Source: Shinisaurus crocodilurus | Lineage: Eukaryota; Chordata; Lepidosauria; Squamata; Shinisauridae | Assembly (NCBI GenBank): GCA_021292165.1 | Contig: JAHFWL010000405.1 | Span: 20,988 to 84,987, forward strand | Direction of reading: 5' to 3' | Length of the DNA stretch: 64,000 nucleotides | Part shown: piece by piece, positions 22,459-33,380 of the stretch | How positions within the stretch are numbered: the stretch's first letter is position 1 | How the letters are laid out: each line of letters begins with the position of its first letter | Made by a program: the position numbers and the translations under genes | Notes under the pieces: generated by a model | What the model saw: only the letters and a program-made list of their open reading frames with translations | What the model was told of the DNA's origin: nothing | The model's database searches: none

Positions 22459-23034
22459 GTCTCTCTTCATGTATTCTTACGTGGAGGGGGTTGTGTGTGT
22501 ACTCAACTCAAGTATATAACAATCAACTGGTGTATATGTCTGTGTGATATTCATCACAAACCACAGTTTGCGGATTACTGATGCTGAAGTGAAGCAAACC
22601 TTTCCAAGTCCACCAAGCCAGAATGTCATAAAGCAATTCATACTGAAACTGATATTTCCTAGTTGTAGGTTTAGTCTGTCTCTAATGCGTTATGCATGTG
22701 TTTTATTGAACGACATTTATGAAAGATTAGAAGTACCTTTCTCATTACAGGTTCAACAGCTTTTGGGGGGGGGCATGCTGGTTGTACTAACACAAGTATA
22801 AGAGGGTTTCTTCTAGCTAAAATTGACCAGTGGAAAGGAGCAAGCCTGCGGAGGGGAAGACCATTTAAGGAACAGCAGTTTCAGCAGCAAAAATAGACTG
22901 CTCACCATAGTTTCCTGCTTTACAAAGTGTGTGTATCGTGGGGAGTATATTCTTGCTTTGTTTCAGGGTTAAAAATACAAGCTGCTTTCACCTCCGTTTT
23001 TAAATTTGCTCTGTTGTTTTATTTCCTTCACTGT

Positions 23035-23267
23035 GGGCCAAAACAGACATTATTTTAAATCTGTATGTAGCAGCTATGTCTTCCTTTCTTTTTAATATTT
23101 TCATTTTTACACGTAGACGCAGGAGGCAATCTGTATTAGGGCCCTAGTTTGGTGGGTAAGGGCTTTCCAGATCCAGATTGCGGGCCCTGCACCTACTCTG
23201 GAGTAAAAAGAAAAAGAAAGATGTAGCTGCTAGATACCGATTTAAAGTAATGCCTGTTTTTGGCCTG
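23035..23267. mobile_element. MITE with about 60-bp inverted ends (GGGCCAAAACAGACATTA)
   Basis: Left GGGCCAAAACAGACATTATT ... GTAGCAGCTATGTCTTCC. Right end reversed GGCCAAAAACAGGCATTACT ... CTAGCAGCTACATCTTTC. A third, partial copy begins at 53823. Confidence 0.7.
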
Positions 23268-23284
23268 AATTGATTGTGAAAAAA

Positions 23285-23480
23285 ATCAGAGCCTCGCTTG
23301 ATCAGACCAATGGTCCTTCCTCCCCAGGATCCTCTTCCCACAGTGGCCAACCAGATGCCTACCGGAAGTCCACAAGCAGGGCATGAGCACAATAGCAGTC
23401 TCCTGCTGTTGCTTATCAGTAACTGGTATTCAGTGGTATATTGCCCGTCCATGTGTAATATGCCACTGAATTTCATATAT
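23285..23480 (-). mobile_element. CR1-like LINE 3' end
   Basis: Reverse complement of the 12340-12893 3' UTR (TGATCAGACCAATGGTCC ... ACAGTGGCCAACCAGATGCC ... ACAAGCAGGGCATGAG). Confidence 0.75.
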
Positions 23481-23724
23481 CCATCATGATTAATATGGGA
23501 CTAATATATGGGATTCATATATCCACCATGACTAATAGCCATTTAAAGATTGATCCATCCTCCAATAAATTGTCTAATATATCAGACAGCAGGATGTTAA
23601 AACAGTTCTATATGGAAATAAAATAACATTCCTTGCAATATTCAGGTTTTTTACCCTGAAAAATGGGCTGTAACTCCATTAAATAATAATAAACAGAGCA
23701 GTGGTGGGAAGCCTAATGGCAACT

Positions 23725-23860
23725 TTCCCCAACCTGGTATCCTCCAGATGTTGTTAGACTTCAACTCCCATCAGCCCCAGCCAACATGGCCAATGGTCAT
23801 GAGTTCTGGGAGTCGTAGTACAACATCTGGAAGGCACCAGGTTGTGGAAGGATGCCTTAT
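23725..23860. mobile_element. palindromic MITE, CTTTCCCCAACCTGG family
   Basis: Inverted halves TTTCCCCAACCTGG ... CTCCAGATGTTG and ACATCTGGAAGGCACC ... GTTGTGG, as in 54729-54853. Confidence 0.8.
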
Positions 23861-23914
23861 GGCAAATTGGTAGTGTGATTGAGGTAAGGACATAAAACAG
23901 GGAATCAAACCATT

Positions 23915-24050
23915 ACAGTTTTTTTTGGTTCCGTTCTGGTTCTGGTTCTGGTTCAGCTGCAACTGGTTTGGTTAGAGTTCGAGCCAAGAAAGGTTCGCTA
24001 ACTGGTTTGGCACGGATAACCAACCAGTTCAGGTGCAGTTCACCTTAGAA
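23915..24050. repeat. GGTTC/GGTTCTGGTTC iterated tract
   Basis: Tandem GGTTCTG units, then scattered AACTGGTTTGG, AGGTTCGC and AACCAGTTCAGG motifs. Similar GGTTC motifs reappear at 24510-24545 and 24815-24850, suggesting the ends of one old DNA element. Confidence 0.5.
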
Positions 24051-24548
24051 AATTTAAATAAATGCACAGGTTGAAAACTGTTGCAAGTAAGTGTCAACAA
24101 TAAGTATAAAATATTTCATTTTATGTTTACATATGTGCTCTCCTTGTATGGTATATGTAAAGACTATTTGATAGACACTAAATATGTCCTAGGTCACCTG
24201 TCTCGTATTGTTGTATCACCTCACATATGTGTTGTATGTTCATCCCTTCCATGTTGTAACTTCTATGCTGACCAACCAACCCCCCTCCCCGCCCCAGTCC
24301 AAACCCTACCTAATGCTTCCCAGGCTCAGCCTTTGAAGAGGGCCGAGTATAGAAGCCTGTACAAAGCTCAAACCTAAAATATAGCCTCTCCCCCAATAGT
24401 GGTTTTATTTTATGTGCTCATTCTGATTCTGGCGAAGCCAGAGCGTGTACCACATCAGGTGCTTTGTTGATTGGCTGGATCCTTATTCTGAACCAGTGAC
24501 ATTATTTTTCTGTGTCTGTTCCAGTTCAGGTTCAACAGGGCTTTTTAG

Positions 24549-24651
24549 ATTATTTATTTATTTATTTATTATATTTATAAATCGCCCATCTGGCCAGACA
24601 TCCGGCCACTCTGAGTGATTTACAATCCAATAAAATACAAGGGGGGGGGGA

Positions 24652-24684
<33 letters not shown>

Positions 24685-24800
24685 AAAACACAATTAAAAA
24701 CAGAACAAAACTTAAAAATCCTAACCCACCCCATATTCCTGCCTGAAAAGCCACGTTTTTAATGCACGGCGGAAGCTAATCAAGGAAGGGGCATGGCAAA
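24549..24800 (-). mobile_element. L2 LINE 3' end with (CA)n insert
   Basis: TTTATTTATTATATTTATAA ... ATCGCCCATCTGGCC ... ACTCTGAGTGATTTAC is the reverse of the L2 tail at 28640-28722. A G-run and (CA)n at 24642-24680 interrupt it, and the remnant ORF end (AAAGCCACGTTTTTAATGCA) follows. It appears to sit inside the GGTTC-rich element. Confidence 0.8.
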
Positions 24801-25086
24801 AAATAATGTTTTGCTCTGGTTTGGAGTTCAAGTTTGATTTGACTCCCTAATAAGCTGTGCAGGATCAGACCAAACGCCTATAGTTCAGCACACCAAAGGA
24901 AAACAAAAGGAAAGTGAATCCAACAACAAAACAAGGGATGAACAATCAAGCTGGCAGATATAATATATAAATATACAAATGAATTTTACAAACACTACAA
25001 ATTCATATAACAAAATTTATAGCCAAAATAAAATTGGAATGGGTTCAGAGAAGGGCAACAAAGGTGATCAGTGGCATGCACACAGG

Positions 25087-25246
25087 CCTGTGGCTTACGC
25101 TGGTTGAGCTTGTCTGAGCGTGGAAAGCTAAGCAGGATCAAGCCTAGTTATTACTTGGATGGGAGACCCCTCCTCTAGTTTCCTGCATTGAGCAGGGGGT
25201 TGGGCTCGATGGCTTTGTAGGCTCCTTCCAACTCTATAAATCTATG
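25087..25246 (+). mobile_element. 5S rRNA-derived SINE with CR1 tail, copy 1
   Basis: The first 82 bases match 5S rRNA (about nt 2-92), including AAAGCTAAGCAGGATC and TTACTTGGATGGGAGACC, so the A-box, intermediate-element and C-box regions of the internal Pol III promoter are present. From 25169 the sequence switches to the CR1 3' end (GCATTGAGCAGGGGGTTGG ... CTCCTTCCAACTCTAT). Copy 2 at 52818 has the same junction, with about 10 differences over 160 bp, so this is a dispersed family and not a chance hybrid. It is not a functional 5S gene: the last quarter of 5S is missing. Confidence 0.85.
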
Positions 25247-25599
25247 AAAAACAAGTCCTGCGTGGAAAGGCTGAAGGGACTGTTTTGTTTAGTCTGGAGA
25301 AGATGGATGGAGCGGAGACATAATACCACTCTTCAAATCTTTGAAGGGCTGGCACATAGAAGAGAGTTGTTCTCTGCTGTCCCAGAGTCAGGACTAGATA
25401 GAATGGGTTTAAGTTACAGGAGGGAAGATTTGGGTTGAACATTAGGAGAAACATCTTGAAGGTGAGAGCAGTTTGGCAATAACCTAGAGGGGTGGTAGGC
25501 TCTCCCTTACCAGAGGTCTTTAGCCAGAAACTGGACAGCCATCTGATAGGGAGGCTCTAGCTCTTGATTGCCTGCATTGAGCAGGGGGTTGGACTAGAA

Positions 25600-26105
25600 C
25601 AGAGGTGGGCAACTTCAGGAGGTCTGGGAGCCATTTTAACCCGCCATGGGCCGCATCCCTGCAGGTACTGAAAGGGATAGAATAAATAAAGGCATCCAGA
25701 GCTGCTATAGAGGACCGAAAGGGTAATATTTTTTTTTAAATTATATTTATACCCTGCCTTTTTTCCGGCAAGGAACCCAAGGCGGCTTACATAATCCTCC
25801 TCCTCCTCTCAATTTTATCCTCACAACAACCCTGGTTAGGCTGAGAGTCAGTGACTGGCCCAAAGTCACCCAGTGAGTTTCATGGCCGAGCGGGGACTAG
25901 AACCCGGATCTCCCAAGTCCCAGTCCAACACAAACTTGCTTGTTTGTAAGCTAATTTTACCCTTTTGGCTCTCTTTAGCAGCTCCAGATGCCATTTTGTT
26001 TGCAAGATAGCTAGATGGAGTATTTGGGGGGGGGGTCCCCCTGAATTTTGGGGTGGTGGTGGAGGCTGCAGGGGCCACATGCAGCCCACATGTTGCCCAC
26101 CCCTG
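25600..26105. mobile_element. hAT-type MITE, CAGAGGTGGGCAAC termini
   Basis: Left CAGAGGTGGGCAAC, right GTTGCCCACCCCTG. Target duplication GACTAGAA/GACTAGAT (7 of 8) at 25592-25599 and 26106-26113, made from CR1 sequence. Contains a Sauria SINE. Confidence 0.88.
25729..25933 (-). mobile_element. Sauria SINE nested in the hAT MITE
   Basis: Reverse-complement tail (ATATTTATACCCTGCC), body (GAACCCAAGGCGGCTTAC, AGTCAGTGACTGGCCC) and B box (GGGGACTAGAACCC). The head is truncated after CAGTCCAACAC. Confidence 0.9.
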
Positions 26106-26162
26106 GACTAGATGGTCGACATAGCCTCCTCCAACTCTATGATATGTTCAAAGTGGCCTTAG

Positions 26163-26298
26163 GCCAGCCTTTCCCAACACAGAGTCCCCAGATGTTGTTG
26201 GACTACAGCTCCCACCATGTCTGACCATTGGGCATCCTGGCTGGGGAAGATGGGAGTTGTACTCCAATAATGTCTGGGGACCCAAGGTTGGGAAAGGC
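26163..26298. mobile_element. palindromic MITE, CAGCCTTTCCCAA family
   Basis: CCAGCCTTTCCCAACACAG ... GGACTACAGCTCCCACCATG and the mirrored half ending GGTTGGGAAAGGC. Confidence 0.8.
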
Positions 26299-26614
26299 TT
26301 ACCCATACTCCTGGTTGCAGTATGGGAATAACAACAACAACAAGGACCCAGTGTTGGGGGAAAGATGGGATATAAATAAATATAACAACAACACCCAATG
26401 TTGTAGTAGGGATGGTGTAAATGCTATGTATCATTATTAAATACCCTATTTCCAGACTTAGGCAATATTGACTTTTTTGCTGTTTTAATTTAAATTCATT
26501 TCTTCAGTCAAGAAAATTAAGATGCTTACTGCTGCTGTTGAAATGCAAATGTTCTATGGGAGAGTGAGCTTAAGAAATGCATATCTCATTAAAAGAATTA
26601 CACACACACACACC

Positions 26615-27049
26615 CAGGACCGGTGCAGGGCAGTTTGGCGCCCTAGGCTGGCTTATATTTAGCGCCCCCCCTCTCGTGCGGGGGGGAGGGCTCCGGAGCA
26701 AAGCAGCCGGGAAATGCCTGCTTGCCCAGCGCCCCCCCACCCGCCCGCCGGCTGCCTCCTCCAGCAGCCGCTTTCCCCACTGCCTACTGGTCGCCGCCGC
26801 GCCGCCGCCGCCGCACGTGCTCCTGACCCGGGCTAGCTCCGGGCGCAGAGGAAAGCCGAGCGCGACCGCGAGCCCGCCTGGCGCCCGCAATCCCCCCCCC
26901 AGACCTGGTGGTTGCGGACCGGTGCCTTTGTCGGCGAGGCGGGGCAGGAGCGCGCCGGCGGCGAGGAAGGAGTGCAGCATTTCTGCGCCCTCTTCCGCCA
27001 TGCGCCCTAGGCAGCCGCCTGGGTCTGCCTAGCGGTAGCGCCGGCCCTG
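26615..27049. mobile_element. GC-rich hAT-type MITE with perfect TSD
   Basis: Starts CAGGACCGGTGCAGGG and ends GTAGCGCCGGCCCTG. Flanked by CACACACC at 26607-26614 and 27050-27057 (the left copy lies in a CA run, so chance is not excluded). TTGGCGCCCTAGGC near the left and GCGCCCTAGGCAGCC near the right are subterminal inverted motifs. Very CpG-rich. The overlapping Pro/Arg/Ala-rich frames on both strands are composition artefacts. Confidence 0.75.
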
Positions 27050-27057
27050 CACACACC

Positions 27058-27807
27058 TTGCTTGAAGCAGGCAAGCATTGCCAACCACAAAATCCATTTA
27101 CTCCACAGCAATCCCCTTTGCTTTGAACTTGGCTACAGTGGCGTAAATACATATGTGGACTGTAGCAATCTGGGAGTCAGATGCTGCTCTGACCCAGAGC
27201 AATTTCATTGCCAAGACTGAATTAATGTGTTCTTGATCAGCCCTCCTTCTTTTGCTAGGCGAAACAGAAAGATAAAAGGCAGATAAAAGACTTAGGATAC
27301 TTGAACGTTCTACTGGCCCTTTGACTTCAAGTTTATCCAGGTTTGGGCAGCCCATGTGACTATTGGCAGGATGCATATGCTGCATAACTTCTGCTTCAGT
27401 CAAAGTAGCATCCTTCCTGTAAGGAACTGCTTTGGTCTGCTAAATATTACTGATCTAGTCGAACTTTCGGTTACTAAACCCATTCTTCTTTATCATCCTG
27501 CTTGTCACACTTTCCTTTAGTTATCTGTCTAAAATACATCATGTATATGAGTCTAATATACACGAGGAACAGGATCAGGACCTGAGTGTTCAAGGAGAGG
27601 GATTTAACCTTCCCATGCGTGCCATGGTCCTGCTGAAAATCACCCCCAAAGCTGCTAGTAGCCTGGGGTGGGGGTGGGGGAGAGAGCTTCCATTCTTTCA
27701 ACTTTCCATTCCATCACTGTTCCGTTCTATACTCCACCCCACAAAACAACCTAAGCATACTTACTCTGTCCGAAATAAAATATCCAAGAAGTCAATGGGA
27801 AGCCTGT
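27058..27807. other. no gene or clear repeat recognised
   Basis: Unique-looking sequence. Minus-strand frames up to 101 codons without a domain. Confidence 0.5.
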
Positions 27808-27815
27808 CTATAGCT

Positions 27816-27972
27816 CAGTCTTCCCCAAACTGCTGTCCTCCAGATGTGTTGGACTGAAACTCCCAGAATTCCTAACCAGCATAATTCCCAGCCAGCATGC
27901 CATTGGCCATGGCTGGGAATTATGGGACTTGCTGTCCAACACATTTGGAGGGCACCATGTTAGGGAAGGCTG
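27816..27972. mobile_element. palindromic hAT-type MITE, CAGTCTTCCCCAA family
   Basis: Inverted halves around 27885-27900 (CATAATTCCCAGCCAGCATG / CATGGCTGGGAATTATG). Target octamers CTATAGCT and CTATACCT (7 of 8). Confidence 0.88.
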
Positions 27973-28039
27973 CTATACCTCTATTTATTTCAGTGAGAAC
28001 AGTATAATCATGAGTCAGTAAATGACATAAATCCATCCA

Positions 28040-28722
28040 CTATAGCAGTGCATACATGCATCAGTGGTTCATGCCTTGGTCTCCTCTCGCCTAGACTACT
28101 GTAATGCGCTCTATGTGGGGTTACCCTGGAAGATGGTTCGGAAGTTGCAGCTGGTACAGAATGCAGCAGCTCGCCTGGTTAAAGGCTGCCGCCGGCGTGA
28201 TCACATCACTCCAGTGCTCAAAGAGTTGCACTGGCTACCAGTTGCTTGCCGAGCCGAATTCAAGGTGTTGGTGTTGACCTTTAAAACCCTGTATGGCTCC
28301 AGTCCAGTTTATCTCAAGGAGTGCCTCCAGCAACATCAAGTAGGCCGCTCAACAAGATCTGCCACGGACGGCCTTCTCCCTGTCCCATCAGCCAGAGAAA
28401 CCAGGCTGGTGGGGACTAGGAGGAGGGCCTTTTCTGTGGCAGCCCCCAATTTATGGAACTCTCTCCCCAGTGACCTCCGCCATGCCCCTTCCTTGATTAG
28501 TTTCCGCCGTGCATTTAAAATGTGGCTTTTCAGGCGGGAATATGGGATGGGTTAGGATTTTTAAGTTTTGTACTGTTTTTAATTGTGTTTTATACTGTGT
28601 GTGTGTGTTTCTCCCCCCCCCCCTCTTGTATTTTATTGGATTGTACATCGCTCAGAGTGGCTGGATGTCTGGCCAGATGGGCGATTCATAAATATAATAA
28701 ATAAATAAATAAATAAATACAT
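28040..28722 (+). mobile_element. L2-clade LINE 3' third with open C-terminal ORF
   Basis: 28064-28555 encodes the C-terminal portion of L2 ORF2 ([20 protein letters not shown], then [61 protein letters not shown]) with no break. It corresponds to the minus-strand 4221-4720 part of the other L2 but differs clearly from it in sequence. The 3' UTR includes CATCGCTCAGAGTGGCTGG and an AAATA tail. No RT core is present (5'-truncated). Confidence 0.9.
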
Positions 28723-28730
28723 CCAGCACT

Positions 28731-29313
28731 CCCCCTGTAAGTGTTGAGGCCATACTTCCCCTCCTCCTTCCAAGAAGATCCACACAATGGCTTTTAACCG
28801 AAAGGCTTTATTAGGACCGGGTCCCTGATGGAAAGTCTCTCTTGCCAATACAACATGCCAACTCGGTCATGAATTTGGTCACTCACCTGCTTCTTTCGTA
28901 AGACTGTAGAGAAATATATCTGCAATCCTGCCATCATGCAATCCTAAATCAAATTGAAATGGATGCTTATGACTGGGTACTGTAGCTCAGCCTGTGTTCA
29001 CTTTGCACAATAAATTCTCAAGACATCTACTTAATGTTTACTCATTAGTTTTTACTGAATAACACTCTAGAACAGTGACGTTTTCCCTAGGGGGCAGTGT
29101 ACATTCAGTCAGTCATATAAACATGCAAGTGATTATGTTCTTCTTTTTGTTTTATAATTGTTATTTATTTATTTATTTTACTGTGTACAGGCCCTACTTT
29201 AATCTCTGCTAGGTGCTTCCCAAGCATCCTGTTAAAAGAAAGTTGCTACCCTTAAAGAGTTGGCAATGTAATGCAAGTTCATCATCAGTGTTCCACACAT
29301 CTACTAATAGTGA
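28731..29313. other. no gene or clear repeat recognised
   Basis: AT-rich. A (TTTA)n run at 29161-29178. Confidence 0.5.
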
Positions 29314-29609
29314 CTGGGTTCTCACAATTGTTATGGTTCATCGTGGCTTATATTAAGCCACAACAAGCTGTGGTGCCTGTAGGCGCCGTCCTAAATATTC
29401 AAGCCACGGCTGAAGCTTATCCTGTCATCTGAACAGAGGGACCGCGCATTATGCGAGGATTAAACAACCGTCACATAACCCATGGTCTCTGGGTTCCGTT
29501 GACACAACAAGCTGCACCTGCAGCTTGAATATTAAAAAAATGACCGTTAGTACGTACCGCAATCCACTATGGCTTAAGCTATGGTGAGCTGCTTGACAGT
29601 GCAAACCAG
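29314..29609. mobile_element. fold-back MITE (CTGGGTTCTCAC ... GCAAACCAG)
   Basis: Inverted ends CTGGGTTCTCACAATTG and (reversed) CTGGTTTGCACTGTCAAG. Subterminal TTAAGCCA motifs and an internal GGGTTCCGTTGACACAACAA resemble 20082-20426 and 3898. Confidence 0.65.
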
Positions 29610-30038
29610 TTGTGTCTGTCTGTCCATCTTCTCCTCCTGAATCGCCCTGCTGGCATGGGTGTGGAAGGACCATCTGAAAGCTGAAAGGAAGCTAATACAG
29701 TTTGGGGAACCTGCAGTCTTTTACCTGAGAGAGAGAGAGAGAAAAAACATCCATTCCTCTCACCACCCATGGCCTTTCCCCGGGGAACCACATGCAAGAA
29801 CAGCACTGCTATGTCCTGCTTCAGGAAGGTATCTGTGTTTTGTGACATCAGCAGCCAGTATTCCAGTCCCCGCCGTCATCTCAGACCTATTTGCATGTCT
29901 TGCAACCAATAAACCTTGCATGAAGGAGAATGGCAAAGACTGCCATACTAGCAAAAGGTCAAGAATAAATGGCATTCAGAGATGAGCCACCACCACCATC
30001 ACCACAACACTTTACCTGTACATGTTCCCTATGTTTGG

Positions 30039-30621
30039 CAGGGATGGGGACTCGGACTCCAGGACTCGACTCGTGAGTCGGACTGAGTCCCCACTCTGAC
30101 TCGAGTCCCAATATTTTTAATGGGACTCGAGACTCGACTCGGGACTCGAGACCAAGAACTCATGTTCCAAAATCCTGTTCCTCAAATGCAACATGGATAG
30201 GTTTTAGGAAGTACAGCAAGTTTATCTTTTAAAACCATTTTCCTAAAATGCAACCTTTCAGACATTTTGGGTTTGGCTGCCTCTGCCTGCCTGTTTGGGG
30301 TTCCCTGCCTCCTCTGCCTGTCTGGTTATTTTGGGTTTGTCTGCCTGGTCTGTTCCTGCCAAAATCAGTTGCAGAGTTTTGAAATAAAAAGGCACACTTG
30401 TGCCTAGAATTTATTTAAGCCACACATCTGAAATAGCCTTATTTTGTTGGGGGAAAACCCCATTGATTTTAATAGGGACTCGTGGAGTCAGTTTTGGGAG
30501 TGACTCAGGACTCAGGACTCGTGAGTCACCATTTTGGACCAAGGACTCAGACTTGAGACTCGGGTCCAAAGACTCGTGACTCGACTCATGACTCGAGACC
30601 ACGGACTCTTCAACATCCCTG
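30039..30621 (+). mobile_element. non-autonomous hAT element, deletion derivative of 7323-8229
   Basis: CAGGGATGGGGACTCGGACT at the left, AACATCCCTG at the right, and a perfect 8-bp target duplication ATGTTTGG at 30031-30038 and 30622-30629. Both ends carry GACTC/GAGTC arrays. The interior (30165-30480) matches the inner part of 7323-8229 in reverse order, but the segment encoding the transposase motif is deleted. It resumes at GTTCCTCAAATGCAACATGG. Confidence 0.92.
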
Positions 30622-30629
30622 ATGTTTGG

Positions 30630-31910
30630 TGGTGCTTTTATAAAATACAGTAAGATGGTTTACATGGTCAGAAATGTACACTTCCAATCATCTGGCTTGG
30701 TCCAATGAAATTCATGGTTTTCTTGTAGGATGCCCATGTGTGATGTGTCCTCAACATTCTTCAAATGGAGAACAGTCTCTATTTGAAGAGCTGCCAGAGG
30801 ACAGTCCTCTGTTTTAAGGTATCTGAAGGGCTGTGTGAAGTCCAAGTCTGGTTGAAAGATAAAGATCCCAAAGAAGCGAGAGCAGCAGGAGGGGCCTTTA
30901 AGCTGCCCCTCAATGGTTAGCACCCGGACAGCAGACTGAGCAGGCGCACAAGTCACCTAGTCAGTTTCCCCCCCACTATTTAAATTATAGTAATGTTTAA
31001 TTTTGCATATATACATATAAATTAGCATATACAAATGTTATGCACATCAGTGGCCACTTTTTTGTCCTCTTTTTTGGTGATACGTTTCTTCTTTTTTGGT
31101 GATGCCTAAGTGGCCACTCTTACTTTCCTGGTTCAGATCTATCATAAAATAACACGATTGCTTTGTGGAATAGCCCCTAAACAGCTGTTCTTTCAAACAG
31201 TATATTTTCAGAGGAAAATAATACATTGGCAACAAAATTTTCCTATAAGAAGGAAGAGCAATTCTATGAAACTAAAATGAGGTGACAGTGTTTTTATTGG
31301 ACCTGTTTTCTTGAAAGCCTTTATACTTTAGTCAAAAGCTCTATAAAAAAGCTTTGTCTCTTCCCTTCTCTGGGAGCATTGTGACAATAGCAATCAATAC
31401 GAAAATCTACAAAACAAGAGTTTAAAAACAGCAACAGAAGAGAAAACACATAGACTTGCCAGCTGCAATAAGCTGTGGACTTCAGCAAAAGAGCATGACA
31501 CTGGCTGCAAACACTTTTGCAGTAGAAAACCTCATGCTGGCAAATAGTACATTTTCCCTTTTAAAATGAAAAACCTTTCACACAAGCGATAAAATGTTCA
31601 GACTAAAGCAAGGGCTAGGTGGAGCCGTAACTTAAATCTATGGTGTTGATGGGAGGGGAAGACACAGTCTTATAACATGGAGGAATGCAGATTAGCTAGG
31701 AAAAATATAGGGTACAGAGTTACTTTTGCTCAGCCCAAGTGATTATTCTCCATCTGTAAATATTGATGTTTATAATTTTTTCTAAAACACCTGCTTCTGT
31801 CGTTTGTGCGTGTCAGCATTCCTGAAAATACGATCATGTAATTATATAAGTAGGCACATACCATAGCCAAACCATGACTCCCAAGAGGATGCTAATGCAC
31901 TTCTTGGCTT
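30630..31910. other. no gene or clear repeat recognised
   Basis: AT-rich, with poly-T and ATAT runs. Minus-strand frames of 98 codons or fewer, without a domain. Confidence 0.5.
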
Positions 31911-31914
31911 CCCA

Positions 31915-32004
31915 TAGGAATTTGGTTGGCTATTGTGGGAGCAGCATGCTGGACTGGACAGGCCTTTGGTCTGATCCAGCACAGCTCTTCTTATGTTGTT
32001 ATGA
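31915..32004 (+). mobile_element. CR1-like LINE 3' tail
   Basis: GGTTGGCTATTGTGGGAGCA ... GGTCTGATCCAGCACAGC and TCTTCTTATG equal the tail of 12340-12893. Confidence 0.75.
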
Positions 32005-32009
32005 GGACC

Positions 32010-32689
32010 AAAGACAGGACTCCTGTTCTTTACTGGTCATCTGGAAGAGGGGATTTTGTCAGCTTATCCCTGTGTGATAAGCAGAACTTGTTCTGCCCCA
32101 ACTGGACATTGTGCTATTAAGTCGTCGTCCCCCGCCCCGTTCTGCATTTGTAACTGTTTTAGTTTTCCAGATAGGAATCTGTTGGCAACTGATCAGACCT
32201 TGTTGTCATGCATGGATTAGTTGTCCCTAGGAAGAACGTCTAACCCGGTACCGGCTCTTCCTCAGTTTAGGAAGAACGCTCCCTCTGGCCTAGTTCTGTT
32301 ACTGTTCCGAGTTATAGCCTGAACCGTTGTATTGTTTTTTCATCTCCTCCATCATCCATACCCATCGTTTCATTTCAACCACCACTCCTCCTCCCTTTAC
32401 AGCGAAGTATTGATCCTGCATTTATTAGTTCTTTGCTGTTTAGTTGTGTTTCAGGAAAGATGAAGATTTGAGTTACATGGAAATAGCCTGGATGTGTGCT
32501 TAGCTGTCTGGATAGACGCACAGGTCAACATGTGTTGAGGCCAGAACAGTACCAGCCAAAGTTCTCTCTTCTACACCACTCTTAAAGGTACAAGAGCTGT
32601 TTTATTTATTTAATAAATAATGTTTTTGTTCAATTCCTAATGTCCTTATTAAATTAATTAATAAATAATAATAGACAGCTTGGCACTGC
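32010..32689. other. no gene or clear repeat recognised
   Basis: Contains a near-repeated AGGAAGAACG motif (32229 and 32270) and AT-rich 32600-32670. Confidence 0.4.
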
Positions 32690-32699
32690 AATTCCTGAC

Positions 32700-33052
32700 A
32701 GAGCACCTCTCCCAAACCTGAGTCTACCTGGGCACTACAGTCAACATCTGAGGTCTTCCTCTGAGTGCCACCTCTGAGGGAGGCTGGGAGGATGGCATCA
32801 AGAAAGAGGCCCTTCTCAGTGGTGCCCCCCCCCCCCCGTTGATGGAATGATTCCCCCCACTGAAGCTCACCTGGCGCTAACTCTGTCCTCTTTTCGGCAC
32901 CAGGTTAAGACTGTCTTCTTCTCCCAGGCATTTAATGGCATGTAAGGGTATTTTAATGGCATGATGGGGCATTTGTGGCAGCTGCTTTTGGCAGGTCTGG
33001 TTGTACTGGAATTATTTTGGCTGTTGGATTGTTTTTTAAATTTTGTATATTG

Positions 33053-33086
<34 letters not shown>

Positions 33087-33182
33087 TGTTTTTATGCTAT
33101 TCTTATTGTATTGCATTTTGTGAATTGTTGTGAACCACCCAGAGAGCTTTGGCTATTGGGTGTAGAGAAATGACATAAATAA

Positions 33183-33237
<55 letters not shown>
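32700..33237 (+). mobile_element. L2-type LINE 3' region with (TA)n and (AAT)n
   Basis: AAAGAGGCCCTTCTCAGTGG and GGTTAAGACTGTCTTCTTC are decayed ORF C-terminus. The UTR is interrupted by (TA)n at 33055-33084 and ends in CACCCAGAGAGCTTTGGC and (AAT)n at 33185-33237. Confidence 0.75.
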
Positions 33238-33239
33238 GC

Positions 33240-33380
33240 AGCATTTTTACCCTGTTCTTCAGCCAAAAAGGTTCCCAGAGCAGCTTATAATTCAGTACCT
33301 CCTGCCCTGCAAGACACTCCCTGCCTTCAGGCTTACAATCTGAAAGACAGGGCACAAGAGGAAGAAGGGATGGGGAGGTA
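33240..33380 (-). mobile_element. LINE 3' end (reverse of the 17885 type)
   Basis: CAGCCAAAAAGGTTCCCAGA ... CAGGCTTACAATCTG, the mirror of 17885-18000. Confidence 0.65.

Larger units (their letters stand above)
25030..26146 (+). mobile_element. CR1 LINE 3' portion, interrupted by two insertions
   Basis: CR1 sequence resumes across the insertions: GGTTCAGAGAAGGGCAACAA (25041), then CGTGGAAAGGCTGAAGGGAC (25261) through GCATTGAGCAGGGGGTTGG (25574-25592), and finally AGATGGTCGACATAGCCTCC and AACTCTATGAT (26110-26143). Coding frames are broken. Interrupted by the 5S-derived SINE at 25087-25246 and the hAT MITE at 25600-26105. Confidence 0.85.

Noticed and set aside
25087..25168. 5S rRNA gene
   Set aside because: Only about two thirds to three quarters of 5S is present, joined to CR1 sequence, and the same junction recurs at 52818. 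It is a SINE head, not a functional rRNA gene.
26577..27032. Pro/Arg/Ala-rich coding frames on both strands
   Set aside because: They lie within the GC-rich hAT MITE, and composition alone explains the open frames.
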